A stretch of 33,424 bases of DNA from Pseudomonadota bacterium (GTDB taxonomy: Bacteria; Pseudomonadota; Alphaproteobacteria; Sphingomonadales; Sphingomonadaceae). The stretch covers positions 1-33,424 of the forward strand of contig JAFAEZ010000033.1 in NCBI GenBank assembly GCA_023423775.1, in the 5' to 3' direction. Shown here in pieces: positions 25,324 through 33,341 of this stretch. The position numbers and the translations under genes were made by a program. Below the pieces are notes generated by a model. That model saw nothing but the letters and a program-made list of their open reading frames with translations. It had not been told where the DNA came from and made no database searches. Each line of letters opens with the position of its first letter. Within the stretch, counting starts at the first letter, position 1.

Positions 25324-27543
25324 ATGGAAAAGCGCGTAAGTCTTATAACCGGCGCCTTGCTCCTGCTGATGGCGGCGCTGGCCGCGAAGCCGGTGCTGAT
25401 TGCGCCGCCGCCGCTGCGCGAAGCCCCCGCGGCGGGACAGTTCGACACCGAGCGTGCGATGACCCGGCTCCAGCGCATCCTCGGCGACCAGCGGCCGCAC
25501 CCGGTCGACAGTGCAGCAAACGATGCCGTTCGTGCCCGGCTGATCGCCGAGTTGCGTGCGATCGGCCTCGATCCCATCGTCACCGACGACGTGGTCTGTA
25601 ACGGTTCGGGCCGCAGCCGCACGGTCGGCTGCGCGCGCGTGCGCAACGTACTGGCGAGGATCGGCCCGGCGGGCGGCGACCGTGTCCTGGTGGCCTCCCA
25701 TTACGACTCCAGCCCGGCCGGACCGGGCGCCGCCGACGACGGGATCGGAATGACCGTGATGCTCGAAAGCGCGGCCTTGCTGCGCGGGCGCACTCTCGAC
25801 CGGCCGGTCACATTCCTGTTCGACGAGGGCGAGGAAGCGGGCCTGCTCGGCGCCCGCGCCTTTCTCGAGCGCAATTCGCTCGCCGATCGTGTCGCCGCGT
25901 TGGTGAATTTCGAGGCTCGCGGGGTGAGCGGGCCGGCAATGATGTTCGAGACGAGCCACCCGAACGGCGCTGCGATCGCGCATTTCGCGCGCAGCTCGGA
26001 GCGGCCCTTCGCTAATTCGCTCGCCACCGATTTCGCGCGCCTCATACCCAATTCCACCGACGTCGAAGTGCTGAAGGAACGCGACTGGACCATCCTGAAC
26101 TTCGCGATCATCGGGAATGAGAGCCGCTATCACAGCGACGGCGACACGCTCGCCGCGCTCGATCCGCGTAGTGTCCAGCATATGGGCGACCAGGGATTGG
26201 CCGCTATCGCCAGCCTCGCCACCGACCCGATCGACCGCGCCCAGGGCGAGAAAGCTTATGCCGATCTGCTCGGGCGCCAACTGCTGGTGCTGCCGCTGCC
26301 GGCGGCGCTCGCGGGCGTGGCGGTGCTCTTCGGCGCGGCATTGTGGAATGGCTGGCAGCGGCGCAACGGCCTCGGCACGGCGGTCGCGGCCATCCTGCTC
26401 GCGCTGGCGGGCGCCGCTGCCCTCACCTTCGTCGCCCAATGGCTCGTCGGCCTGCTTCGGCCGGGCGAGTTCTGGCGCGCTTATCCGATCGGCATCAGCA
26501 TCGCGGTCGCCGCCACCGCGCTGCTGGCGGGCGTCGGAGTTCTGCTCTGGGCGGCGCGCGCCCTGCCGGCGGACCGGTTGCGAGCCGCTTACTGGCTGAT
26601 CTTTCTCCTGCTCGGCGCCGGCGCCAGCCTCACCGCTCCGGGCGCCGCCATCTTCTTCCTCGCCCCTCCGCTGGCGGCGCTAGCGGGGATGGCAGGCCAA
26701 CGGCGCTGGCCCAGCGCGGAACGGATCGGCGGCATCGTCGCTGCCATCCTCCTGTTCGTGTCGCTGACGCCCCTGCTCGCGCTGATGGAGGTGCTGCTCG
26801 ATTATCACGCGGCCTGGATATTCGCGCCGCTCGCTGCGCTTTTGCTCCTGCCGTTCCTGATCGAGATGCAGCCGTTGCTGTCGACCGCGCCGCGGCGGAT
26901 CGTTGCCGGGGGACTTGCGGCTGCGGCGGCGGCCTGCTGGACGGTGACGGCGTTGCTGCCGGCTTACTCGGACGAGCGGCGCCAGCGTTTCGGCCTCGAA
27001 TATGCGTGGGACGCCAAAGACGGCGCCCGCTGGGCGGTGGTCAATGACGGCGCAGCGCTGCCCGAGCACTTCCAGGCGATGGGGGAATGGCGGCGCGGAA
27101 AGCTGCCCTGGTCGGCGCGCGAGCGCTGGTGGCGCCCGGCACCGGGCAAGACGAGCGTGCCGGAAGTCGAGCGCCTGTCCGAGAAGCGCACGACGGGCGG
27201 GCGAATGGTCTCGCTGAAGCTCAGGCCAAAGGGCGCCGACACCGTATTGCTGCGGCTCCCACCTGACGCGCAGGTGCGGGCGGTACGGGCCGGCACTTCG
27301 CAGCGCGCGATGGGCCGGGAACGGGCCAAGGACCCCTATTTCATCCGCTGCCATGGACGGAGTTGCGAGGGCCTGCGGATCGACTTGCTGCTCGGCCAGC
27401 CGGGCCCGGTCGAGACCATGGCCATCGGCCTGCGCGGCGGGCTTCCCGCTTCCGCGGCGCCTTTGGTCGCCGCGCGACCGGCCCATTCCGCCCCGCAATA
27501 TGCGCCGGATTCGACGATCGGCATGGCGCGGATCCGCCTGTAG
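25324..27543 (+). CDS. Membrane-anchored M28-family peptidase
   Basis: A 739-residue protein in three parts: an N-terminal signal anchor (about 8-27), an M28 zinc peptidase domain (about 45-310), and a C-terminal half with roughly seven or eight hydrophobic helices (about 320-545) plus a soluble tail. The zinc site shows ASHYDSSPAGPGAADDGIG, DEGEEAGLLGARAF, NFEARG (a Glu ligand) and RYHSDGDT. The domain order resembles ER-type Fxna/Ermp1-like M28 peptidases of bacteria. The catalytic part should face the periplasm; substrates are unknown. The start at 25324 follows GGGGGGAAAG; an ATG at 25297 would add nine residues. It is divergent from asd. Confidence 0.9.
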   Translation: MEKRVSLITGALLLLMAALAAKPVLIAPPPLREAPAAGQFDTERAMTRLQRILGDQRPHPVDSAANDAVRARLIAELRAIGLDPIVTDDVVCNGSGRSRTVGCARVRNVLARIGPAGGDRVLVASHYDSSPAGPGAADDGIGMTVMLESAALLRGRTLDRPVTFLFDEGEEAGLLGARAFLERNSLADRVAALVNFEARGVSGPAMMFETSHPNGAAIAHFARSSERPFANSLATDFARLIPNSTDVEVLKERDWTILNFAIIGNESRYHSDGDTLAALDPRSVQHMGDQGLAAIASLATDPIDRAQGEKAYADLLGRQLLVLPLPAALAGVAVLFGAALWNGWQRRNGLGTAVAAILLALAGAAALTFVAQWLVGLLRPGEFWRAYPIGISIAVAATALLAGVGVLLWAARALPADRLRAAYWLIFLLLGAGASLTAPGAAIFFLAPPLAALAGMAGQRRWPSAERIGGIVAAILLFVSLTPLLALMEVLLDYHAAWIFAPLAALLLLPFLIEMQPLLSTAPRRIVAGGLAAAAAACWTVTALLPAYSDERRQRFGLEYAWDAKDGARWAVVNDGAALPEHFQAMGEWRRGKLPWSARERWWRPAPGKTSVPEVERLSEKRTTGGRMVSLKLRPKGADTVLLRLPPDAQVRAVRAGTSQRAMGRERAKDPYFIRCHGRSCEGLRIDLLLGQPGPVETMAIGLRGGLPASAAPLVAARPAHSAPQYAPDSTIGMARIRL

Positions 27544-27658
27544 CCCCGCCACGAAAAAGCCCTCTCGTCGCTCCCCCTGCTGTCATGCTATAGCTGGGCC
27601 ATGGCTGCGCCCGGCGCGCCATGACACCGGACGCCGCCCCCTCGAGGTAGAGAGGACG

Positions 27659-28489
27659 ATGTCGATGGCTGTCTCCCAAAGCTTTACCGGTAGCGCTTCC
27701 ACCGCCGATCCTGTCCCGGTCCGCACGATCACGCGCGACGATCTCCGGATCGCGCTGCGCGACGGCTGGGCCGACTTTATGTCGATGCGCGGCGACCTCA
27801 TTTTCATCGGCCTCCTCTATCCGCTGATCGGCATCGTCGCAGCCACGGTGACGCTCGGCGGAACGATGCTGCCGCTCTTCTTCCCGATTGCGGCCGGATT
27901 GTCGCTATTGGGACCGATCGTTGCGATTGGGTTCTACGAACTCGCTCGCCGGCGCGAGGCGGGCTACGCCTCCGATTGGTCGCACTTCCTCGACGTGCGC
28001 AAGCGGCCCTCGGCCGACGGCATCGGCGTGGTCGCGGCGCTGCTCGTCACCATCTTCCTCGCCTGGGTGGCGAGCGCGGCGGTGATCTACGTGGCGCTCT
28101 GGGGCATGCACGCTCCGCCCTCGATCGGCGCCTTCCTCACCCGCCTGTTTACCACGCCCGAGGGCTGGGCGCTGATCGTCGTCGGCAACCTAGTCGGCCT
28201 CGGCTTCGCCGTGCTGGTGCTCGCGACCAGCGTGGTGTCGCTGCCGATGTTGGTCGATTGCGACGGCGTCGAGGCGAGCACCGCGGTCGCGACCTCGGTC
28301 CGCGCGTTCAAGGCGAACAAGGGCCTGATGATGCGCTGGGGCTTCATCATCGCCTTCCTGCTGGTACTGGGATCGCTCCCCTTGTTCATCGGCCTCGCCG
28401 TCGTGCTGCCCTGGCTCGGCTACGCCACCTGGCATCTCTACACGCGCTTGGTCGACCGGTCCGCTTTGCCGACCTGCGGCCCGCGCTAA
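27659..28489 (+). CDS. DUF2189-family integral membrane protein
   Basis: A 276-residue inner-membrane protein with five or six hydrophobic helices. Its core, ALRDGWADFMSMRGDLIFIGLLYPLIG, then SLLGPIVAIGFYELARRREAG and the DWSHFLDVRKRPS loop, has the pattern of DUF2189 proteins. The function of the family is unknown. The helix near 215-235 contains VSLPMLVDCDGVEASTAVATS, a conserved family stretch. The first of two close ATGs (27659, 27665) is used; AGAGG is spaced better for the second, so the true product may lack two residues. It follows the M28 peptidase by 115 bases and ends at a bidirectional terminator facing the rplS operon. Confidence 0.85.
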   Translation: MSMAVSQSFTGSASTADPVPVRTITRDDLRIALRDGWADFMSMRGDLIFIGLLYPLIGIVAATVTLGGTMLPLFFPIAAGLSLLGPIVAIGFYELARRREAGYASDWSHFLDVRKRPSADGIGVVAALLVTIFLAWVASAAVIYVALWGMHAPPSIGAFLTRLFTTPEGWALIVVGNLVGLGFAVLVLATSVVSLPMLVDCDGVEASTAVATSVRAFKANKGLMMRWGFIIAFLLVLGSLPLFIGLAVVLPWLGYATWHLYTRLVDRSALPTCGPR

Positions 28490-28490
28490 G

Positions 28491-28526
28491 AAAAAGGGCG
28501 GCCCCGCGGGACCGCCCTTTCCTTTT
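28491..28526. terminator. Bidirectional terminator between the DUF2189 gene and rplS
   Basis: AAAGGGCGG (28493-28501) pairs with CCGCCCTTT (28512-28520), a perfect 9-bp stem with a 10-base loop. Five A residues on the left (28491-28495) and TTTCCTTTT on the right provide U tracts for the minus and plus transcripts. It lies directly after the DUF2189 stop and about 18 bases beyond the rplS stop. Confidence 0.88.
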
Positions 28527-28543
28527 CAACGCTGGCGAAAGCC

Positions 28544-28936
28544 TCAGCCCTCGGCGGTCGCCTTGACGTCGCCACGGGTGTCGCGGCGCTCGGCGATGCG
28601 AGCGGCCTTACCGGTGCGGCCACGCAGATAGTAGAGCTTGGCGCGGCGAACGGCACCACGGCGCACGACCTCGATCGAATCGATGTTCGGCGAATAAAGC
28701 GGGAAGACGCGCTCGACGCCTTCGCCGAACGAGATCTTGCGGACGGTGAAGGAGCTGCCGAGGCCGCGGTTGGCGCGGGCGATGCAGACGCCTTCGTAAT
28801 TCTGGACGCGGGTGCGCTCGCCTTCGACGACGCGGACGCCGACGCGGAGCGTGTCGCCCGGGCGGAATTCGGGGATCGACTTGGTCGACTTGAACTGCTC
28901 GATGGCCTCGGCCTCGAGGGTCTGGATGATGTTCAT
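28544..28936 (-). CDS. rplS: 50S ribosomal protein L19
   Basis: L19 sits at the 30S-50S interface of the ribosome. The 130-residue protein has the family core: MNIIQTLEAEAI start, FRPGDTLRVGVRVVEGERTRVQNYEGVCIARANRG, SSFTVRKISFGEGVERVFPLYSPNIDSIEVVRRG and the basic RRAKLYYLRGRTGKAARI ending, plus a short acidic tail. The ATG at 28936 lies four bases after the trmD stop, so the two are in one operon; AGAAG serves as ribosome site. It is the last gene of the leftward unit and ends at the bidirectional terminator. Confidence 0.98.
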   Translation of the reverse strand: MNIIQTLEAEAIEQFKSTKSIPEFRPGDTLRVGVRVVEGERTRVQNYEGVCIARANRGLGSSFTVRKISFGEGVERVFPLYSPNIDSIEVVRRGAVRRAKLYYLRGRTGKAARIAERRDTRGDVKATAEG

Positions 28937-28940
28937 TCTT

Positions 28941-29678
28941 CTAGCCTTCGTCTTCGCGCCGCGCGCCAGAGGGCGACTGCCTGGGTGCGTCCCCATGACG
29001 CTCCATCAGGTCCGGCCGCCGTGACCGTGTATCCTCGACTGCCCTGGCGTGACGCCAAGCAGCGATCTTCGCGTGATCCCCCGATCGCAGCACTTCAGGG
29101 ATCGCGCGCCCTTCCCACATTGGAGGTCGGGTATAATGAGGGTATTCGAGCAGGCCTCCTTCGAAGCTCTCCTCCTCACCGCTCGTCGGCGCGCCCATTA
29201 CCCCGGGCAGCAGGCGAACGCAAGCGTCGAGCAGGACGATCGCCGCCGTCTCCCCGCCCGACAATATATAATCGCCGATCGACACCGGGACGATCGGCCG
29301 CGCCTCGAACAGGCGCTCGTCTATGCCCTCGAAGCGCCCGCACAGGATCGATACGCCCGGGCCCTCGGCCAATTCCCGCACCAGCGCCTGCGTCAACGGC
29401 CGTCCCCGCGGCGTCATCGCCAGCATCGGCGCCGCCGGCTGCCGCTGGAGCACGTCGTCGACCGCCCGCGCGAGAACGTCCGCGCGCATCACCATCCCGG
29501 CCCCGCCCCCGGCCGGCGTGTCGTCGACCGAGCGGTGCTTGTCGGTGGCGAAATCGCGGATCTGGACCGTGTCGAGCGACCACGTCCCCTCGGCCAGCGC
29601 GCGACCGGCGAGGCTCTGGCCGAGCGGCCCCGGGAACATCTCGGGGTAGAGTGTGAGGACGGTAGCGGCGAAGGTCAT
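28941..29678 (-). CDS. trmD: tRNA (guanine37-N1)-methyltransferase
   Basis: TrmD methylates G37 next to the anticodon of tRNAs reading CUN, CCN and CGG codons, preventing frameshifts; it is a SPOUT enzyme with a knotted SAM site and is usually essential. The 245-residue protein has the TLYPEMFPGPLG start, DDTPAGGGAGMVMRADVL (52-69), LCGRFEGIDERL, SIGDYILSGGE (SAM knot) and the YPHYTRP segment with the C-terminal tRNA-binding helices. It is followed by rplS at four bases. Unlike the standard order, rimM is not directly upstream: a serine hydrolase gene ends 15 bases before the trmD ATG. Confidence 0.98.
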   Translation of the reverse strand: MTFAATVLTLYPEMFPGPLGQSLAGRALAEGTWSLDTVQIRDFATDKHRSVDDTPAGGGAGMVMRADVLARAVDDVLQRQPAAPMLAMTPRGRPLTQALVRELAEGPGVSILCGRFEGIDERLFEARPIVPVSIGDYILSGGETAAIVLLDACVRLLPGVMGAPTSGEEESFEGGLLEYPHYTRPPMWEGRAIPEVLRSGDHAKIAAWRHARAVEDTRSRRPDLMERHGDAPRQSPSGARREDEG

Positions 29679-29693
29679 GCCTTCGCCCCTACA

Positions 29694-31184
29694 CTAAGGC
29701 GCGACGATGGAAAGCCTCAACGCCTGGATCGTCGCCGGATTGGTCGGTGCCAGCAGCAAGGTTCCGTCGAGCTGCCCCCGCTCGCAGCGCCACCGGAAAC
29801 TGCCCGACAGCGTGCCGGTGGCGCTGACCGGCGCCTGCGTGTCGCACTTGCCCACCTCCTTCTCGATCCGCGCGAACTCATGCCGCCAATTCTCGGCCGA
29901 GCGGTCCATCAGAAAGTTCATCGCCAGCAGCTTGCCGGCCGGAGCGATGTCGCCGGCCTGATAGGCGGCGCCGGCAGCGCGATAGGCGGCGGCGAGGGGA
30001 CCGCTGACCGGCTGCGGGCGCGCAACCAGTGCGCCGGCCTTGTGCAGCGCCACGGCCGCATCCCAGGCCGTACCCGATCCGCCATTGTAGGTGCGATTGG
30101 AAAAGACGAAGATCCCGATCCCGTGATCGGTCAGCAGCAGCATGTGCGAACCGTAGCCGGGATAGCCTCCGCCATGGCTGAGGGTTGCGCCGAGGTCCGG
30201 GTCCTGCGCCGCGATCAGCCCCATCCCATAGGCAATCGCCTGAGTGACGGGCGCGCTGCCGAAACGCTGTCGCAACCGCACGAAATTGGACCCCTGCGCC
30301 ATCTCGCGCACCGTGGCGCGGTGGGCAGGCCCGGCCTCCGCGCCGTCGCGGGCCGGCCACGCCGAGAGCAGGAATCCCATCCACCTGGCATAATCATTGG
30401 CGCTGGTCTGGACGCCGCCCATCGCGCCGAACACGCCGTGGCGCATCGTCGGCTCCTCCGACCAGGCTTCGTTCTCCCAACGATAGCCGATCGACCGCCG
30501 CTCGATCGGCCAGTCGCGCACCTCGTAGCCGGTCGAGGACATGCCGAGCGGGCGCTGGATCGTCGTGGCGATATAGCGATCGTAGGGCATGCCCGAGACG
30601 TTGGTGACGATGCGTCCCAGCAAGGCGTAGCCGAAGTTCGAATATTCGAAGGCGGTGCCGGGCGCGCGGGTGAACGGCACGCCGCGCTTCAGCATCGCCG
30701 TGAAGGTCGCTTCATCCATGACCTGCTGGCGATCGCCCCAGGGGTCGTCGGTGACGAAGCCGGCACTGTGGTTGAGCAGGTCGCGCACGCGGATGCGCGG
30801 CGAGTCCGCGGTCGGGTATCGCGAGGCCCGCATCTCCGGGACATGCTTCTCGGCGAGATCGTCGAGCGCCAATTTGCCCTCGTCGCGCAGCTTGAGAATG
30901 GCGAGCGCAGTGAAGGCCTTCGACATGGAGGCGATGCGGAACAGGCTGTCGGCCGTTACCGGACGCTTCGCCGTCAGATCCTGCACCCCATATCCCTTGA
31001 CGTGGACGAGCCGGCCGTCGGCAACGATCCCGTAGACCAGGCCGGGGGCGTGCGAGCTCTGCTGGAAATCGGCGAACAGACGGTCGATTTCGGGAACGGC
31101 CGCCGCGATGCGATCGGGCACCGGCTGCGCCACCGCGGGAAGCGCCACCAAGGCCAGTACAGCCGCGCAGAATAGTTTCAGCAT
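29694..31184 (-). CDS. Exported serine hydrolase, class C beta-lactamase/S12 family
   Basis: A 496-residue penicillin-binding-protein-like hydrolase. The signal peptide (MLKLFCAAVLALVALPAVA) directs it to the periplasm. The active site is complete: SMSK with Ser86 and Lys89, YSN at 181-183, and HGG at 337-339 in place of KTG, as in many S12 esterases and D-aminopeptidases. A C-terminal domain of about 100 residues follows. It may act on D-amino-acid peptides, esters or peptidoglycan; beta-lactamase activity is not implied. GGAGGGG lies six bases before the ATG at 31184. It is read toward trmD, only 15 bases away, and so likely co-transcribed with trmD-rplS. It is divergent from the flavoprotein gene. 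Confidence 0.93.
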   Translation of the reverse strand: MLKLFCAAVLALVALPAVAQPVPDRIAAAVPEIDRLFADFQQSSHAPGLVYGIVADGRLVHVKGYGVQDLTAKRPVTADSLFRIASMSKAFTALAILKLRDEGKLALDDLAEKHVPEMRASRYPTADSPRIRVRDLLNHSAGFVTDDPWGDRQQVMDEATFTAMLKRGVPFTRAPGTAFEYSNFGYALLGRIVTNVSGMPYDRYIATTIQRPLGMSSTGYEVRDWPIERRSIGYRWENEAWSEEPTMRHGVFGAMGGVQTSANDYARWMGFLLSAWPARDGAEAGPAHRATVREMAQGSNFVRLRQRFGSAPVTQAIAYGMGLIAAQDPDLGATLSHGGGYPGYGSHMLLLTDHGIGIFVFSNRTYNGGSGTAWDAAVALHKAGALVARPQPVSGPLAAAYRAAGAAYQAGDIAPAGKLLAMNFLMDRSAENWRHEFARIEKEVGKCDTQAPVSATGTLSGSFRWRCERGQLDGTLLLAPTNPATIQALRLSIVAP

Positions 31185-31323
31185 ATTGTCCCCTCCCGTT
31201 CGAGCTGGCCGACGGCCCAGATCAGACCTCTGTCCAATTCCGGTCTTCAAGCCTGCCACGCCCACAAAGTCACGCGCCTTGTTCGTAAACCATATGAGGG
31301 AACCGGCGGCCCCCGGCTGCGCT

Positions 31324-32247
31324 ATGCCGCGAATGGATGATTTCGACTGTCTCGTCATCGGCGGTGGGCCGGCAGGGCTGACCGCGGCGATCTATCTCAC
31401 ACGCTTCCATCTCTCCCTGAAGGTGGTCGACGCCGGGAAAAGCCGCGCGAGCCTGATCCCCTGCACCCACAACCATGCCGGCTTCCCCGAGGGGATTTCG
31501 GGCAAGGAGCTGATCGCACGGATGACCGAGCAAGCGCAGAAATATGGCGCTTCGATCGAAACTGGACGGGTCACCCGGCTCGATCGGGTCGACGGCGGCT
31601 TCGAGGCCGAATGGGGGAGCGGATCGGTGCGGGCGAAGACGGTGTTGCTTGCCACCGGCGTCGCCAACCGGCGCCCGCCGATGGACGAGGATTTGCACGA
31701 CGCGGCGCTGGCGCAAGGGCTGATCCGCTACTGCCCGATCTGCGACGGATTCGAGGTGACCGACAAGAGGGTCGGCGTGATCGGCGACGACAGCCATGGC
31801 GTCGCCGAGGCCGTGTTCCTGCGCGGCTATACGAACGACGTCACGTTGATAGCGCCGGATAGCGAGCTGCGCGACCTCAAGCGGCAGGATTGGGAGAAGC
31901 TCGAGCGCTACGGCATCGCGACCGTAAATGGACCGTGCCACGCGGTGGCGGCGGAGGGGAAGTGCATCACCGTCGACACGGCCGAGGGTCATTACACGTT
32001 CGACAGCGTTTATCCGGCCCTAGGCTCGGACGTACATTCGGACCTCGCCAAGATGGTCGGGGCGGACCTTGCCCAAAGCGGCTGCATCCTGGTCGATTCG
32101 CACCAGCGAAGCTCGGTGCCAGGCCTTTACGCGGCGGGCGACGTGGTGATCGGGCTCGACCAGATCAGCCATGCGATGGGCGAAGGCGGCGTCGCAGCGA
32201 CGACGATCCGCAACGATCTCGCGCAAGGCGCGCCGCTGATGCGCTAG
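31324..32247 (+). CDS. Thioredoxin-reductase-like FAD-dependent oxidoreductase
   Basis: A 307-residue flavoprotein. The FAD-binding CLVIGGGPAGLTAAIY (9-24), the redox motif CPICDG with Cys137 and Cys140, and the second FAD segment GLYAAGDVVIGLDQISHAMGEGG follow the thioredoxin reductase plan. The NAD(P) motif is unusual: GVIGDDSHGVAEA replaces the canonical GGGDSA-type loop, with two aspartates where glycines are expected, so the reductant or partner may differ from NADPH/thioredoxin. The start is uncertain: ATGs at 31294, 31324 and 31333 are in frame and none has a good ribosome site. Its stop shares CTAG with the stop of the convergent rimM. It lies, with the divergent serine hydrolase, inside what is normally one ribosomal operon. 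Confidence 0.88.
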   Translation: MPRMDDFDCLVIGGGPAGLTAAIYLTRFHLSLKVVDAGKSRASLIPCTHNHAGFPEGISGKELIARMTEQAQKYGASIETGRVTRLDRVDGGFEAEWGSGSVRAKTVLLATGVANRRPPMDEDLHDAALAQGLIRYCPICDGFEVTDKRVGVIGDDSHGVAEAVFLRGYTNDVTLIAPDSELRDLKRQDWEKLERYGIATVNGPCHAVAAEGKCITVDTAEGHYTFDSVYPALGSDVHSDLAKMVGADLAQSGCILVDSHQRSSVPGLYAAGDVVIGLDQISHAMGEGGVAATTIRNDLAQGAPLMR

Positions 32248-32729
32248 GCGAGGAAGACGGGATCGACGACGATCCGGCCGTCGGCGAGGTCGGCGATGCC
32301 GGCGCGGAACGACACCATGGTGCGCTTGCCGTCGGGCTTCTCGATCTCGATGACGTCGCCGGCGCCGAAATTCTCGATCGTCGCGACCGTTCCGAGCGGG
32401 GTGCCGTCCGGGTCGACACAGGGCAGGCCGATGATGTCGGCGTGATAATATTCGCCCTCCTCCAGCGGCGGGAGGGCTGACCGCGGCACGGTCAGGAGTT
32501 GCCCGCGCAACGCCTCGGCGGCGCTGCGGTCCGATATCTCGGCAAAGCGCGCGATCGGCATGCCGCCCCCACCCTTCACCGCTTTCAGCGTCAGGGCGCG
32601 GCCGCCGACCTGGACCGTCTTATGACGGCCCAGGCTTTCGGCAGTTTGCGCAAACAATTTCAGGCGCACCTCGCCGCCGATGCCATGGGCACCGGCGATA
32701 GCGGCAAGCGTGACCTGAACGTCCTCCAA
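32244..32729 (-). CDS. rimM: 16S rRNA processing/maturation factor RimM
   Basis: RimM binds S19 and helps mature the head of the 30S subunit. The 161-residue protein has the N-terminal barrel VTLAAIAGAHGIGGEVRLKLF, then RFAEISDRSAAEALRG, and the C-terminal PRC-like barrel entered at LEEGEYYHADIIGLPCVDPDGTPLGTV. The start is TTG at 32729: it is separated from the rpsP TAA by one codon, lies in the same frame, and no ATG or GTG gives the complete first strand. A GAGAAGG at the end of rpsP, 11 bases before it, is the likely ribosome site. Its stop overlaps the convergent flavoprotein stop. Confidence 0.94.
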   Translation of the reverse strand: MEDVQVTLAAIAGAHGIGGEVRLKLFAQTAESLGRHKTVQVGGRALTLKAVKGGGGMPIARFAEISDRSAAEALRGQLLTVPRSALPPLEEGEYYHADIIGLPCVDPDGTPLGTVATIENFGAGDVIEIEKPDGKRTMVSFRAGIADLADGRIVVDPVFLA

Positions 32730-32732
32730 GGC

Positions 32733-33314
32733 TTATTCGGCCTTCTCGGCGCCTTCCGCCGGAGCGGCGTCTTCGGCGCCTTCGACCGGAGCCGAAGCGG
32801 ATTCGCCTTCGTTGGTGGCTTCGGCCGGAGCTTCCTCGGCAGCCGGAGCTTCAGCGGCCGGGGCCTCCTCAGCGGCGGGAGCTTCTTCAGCGGCCGGAGC
32901 CTCGGCAGTCGGCGCTTCCTCAGCAGCGGGCTCTTCCGCCGGAGCGGCGGCAGCTGCAGCAGCAGCCTCGGCAGCTTCAGCTTCCTTGGCGGCACGCTCC
33001 TCGGCGCGCTCCTTGGCCTTCTCGCCCGGCTCGGCCTTCTTCGGGTTGTTGCGCGCAGCGCGCTCGAGGATGCCGGCCTGGTCGAGGAAGCGGTGGACGC
33101 GGTCAGACGGCTGCGCGCCGACCGAGAGCCAATGACGGGCGCGATCGGCGTCAATCTTCACGCGCTCTTCGCTGTCCTTGGGGAGCAGCGGATTGTAGCT
33201 GCCGATGCGCTCGATGAACTTGCCGTCGCGCGAGCTGCGCGAGTCGGTCACGACGATCTTGTAATAAGGGCGCTTCTTGGCGCCGCCACGGGCGAGACGA
33301 ATTGCAACTGCCAT
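32733..33314 (-). CDS. rpsP: 30S ribosomal protein S16 with long Ala/Glu/Pro tail
   Basis: S16 is an assembly protein of the 30S body. Residues 1-90 are the usual S16 domain: MAVAIRLARGGAKKRPYYKIVVTDSRSSRDGKFIERIGSYNP and a DADRARHWLSVGAQPSDRV segment. The remaining ~100 residues are an extension: a charged KAKERAEERAAKEAEAAEA helix-like part, then repeats of the type PAAEEAPAAEE rich in Ala, Glu and Pro, ending acidic. Typical S16 is 80-90 residues; tails occur in some alphaproteobacteria, but this one doubles the protein. AAAGGA precedes the ATG at 33314 by eight bases. It lies 27 bases after ffh and directly before rimM. Confidence 0.97.
   Translation of the reverse strand: MAVAIRLARGGAKKRPYYKIVVTDSRSSRDGKFIERIGSYNPLLPKDSEERVKIDADRARHWLSVGAQPSDRVHRFLDQAGILERAARNNPKKAEPGEKAKERAEERAAKEAEAAEAAAAAAAAPAEEPAAEEAPTAEAPAAEEAPAAEEAPAAEAPAAEEAPAEATNEGESASAPVEGAEDAAPAEGAEKAE
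32815..32960 (-). repeat. Degenerate in-frame repeats encoding the S16 tail
   Basis: Imperfect repeats of GCC/GCT-GAG/GAA-CC codons encode units such as APAAEE and PAAEEA about five to six times within rpsP. Codon-level variation shows they are old rather than a recent slippage event. They leave the reading frame intact. Confidence 0.7.
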
Positions 33315-33341
33315 TTTAATAGTCCTTTCTTATACTTAAAC

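Noticed and set aside
29049..31175. 708-codon open frame antisense to trmD and the serine hydrolase
   Set aside because: It crosses two well-supported genes and their junction, which a real gene would not do, and shows no motif.
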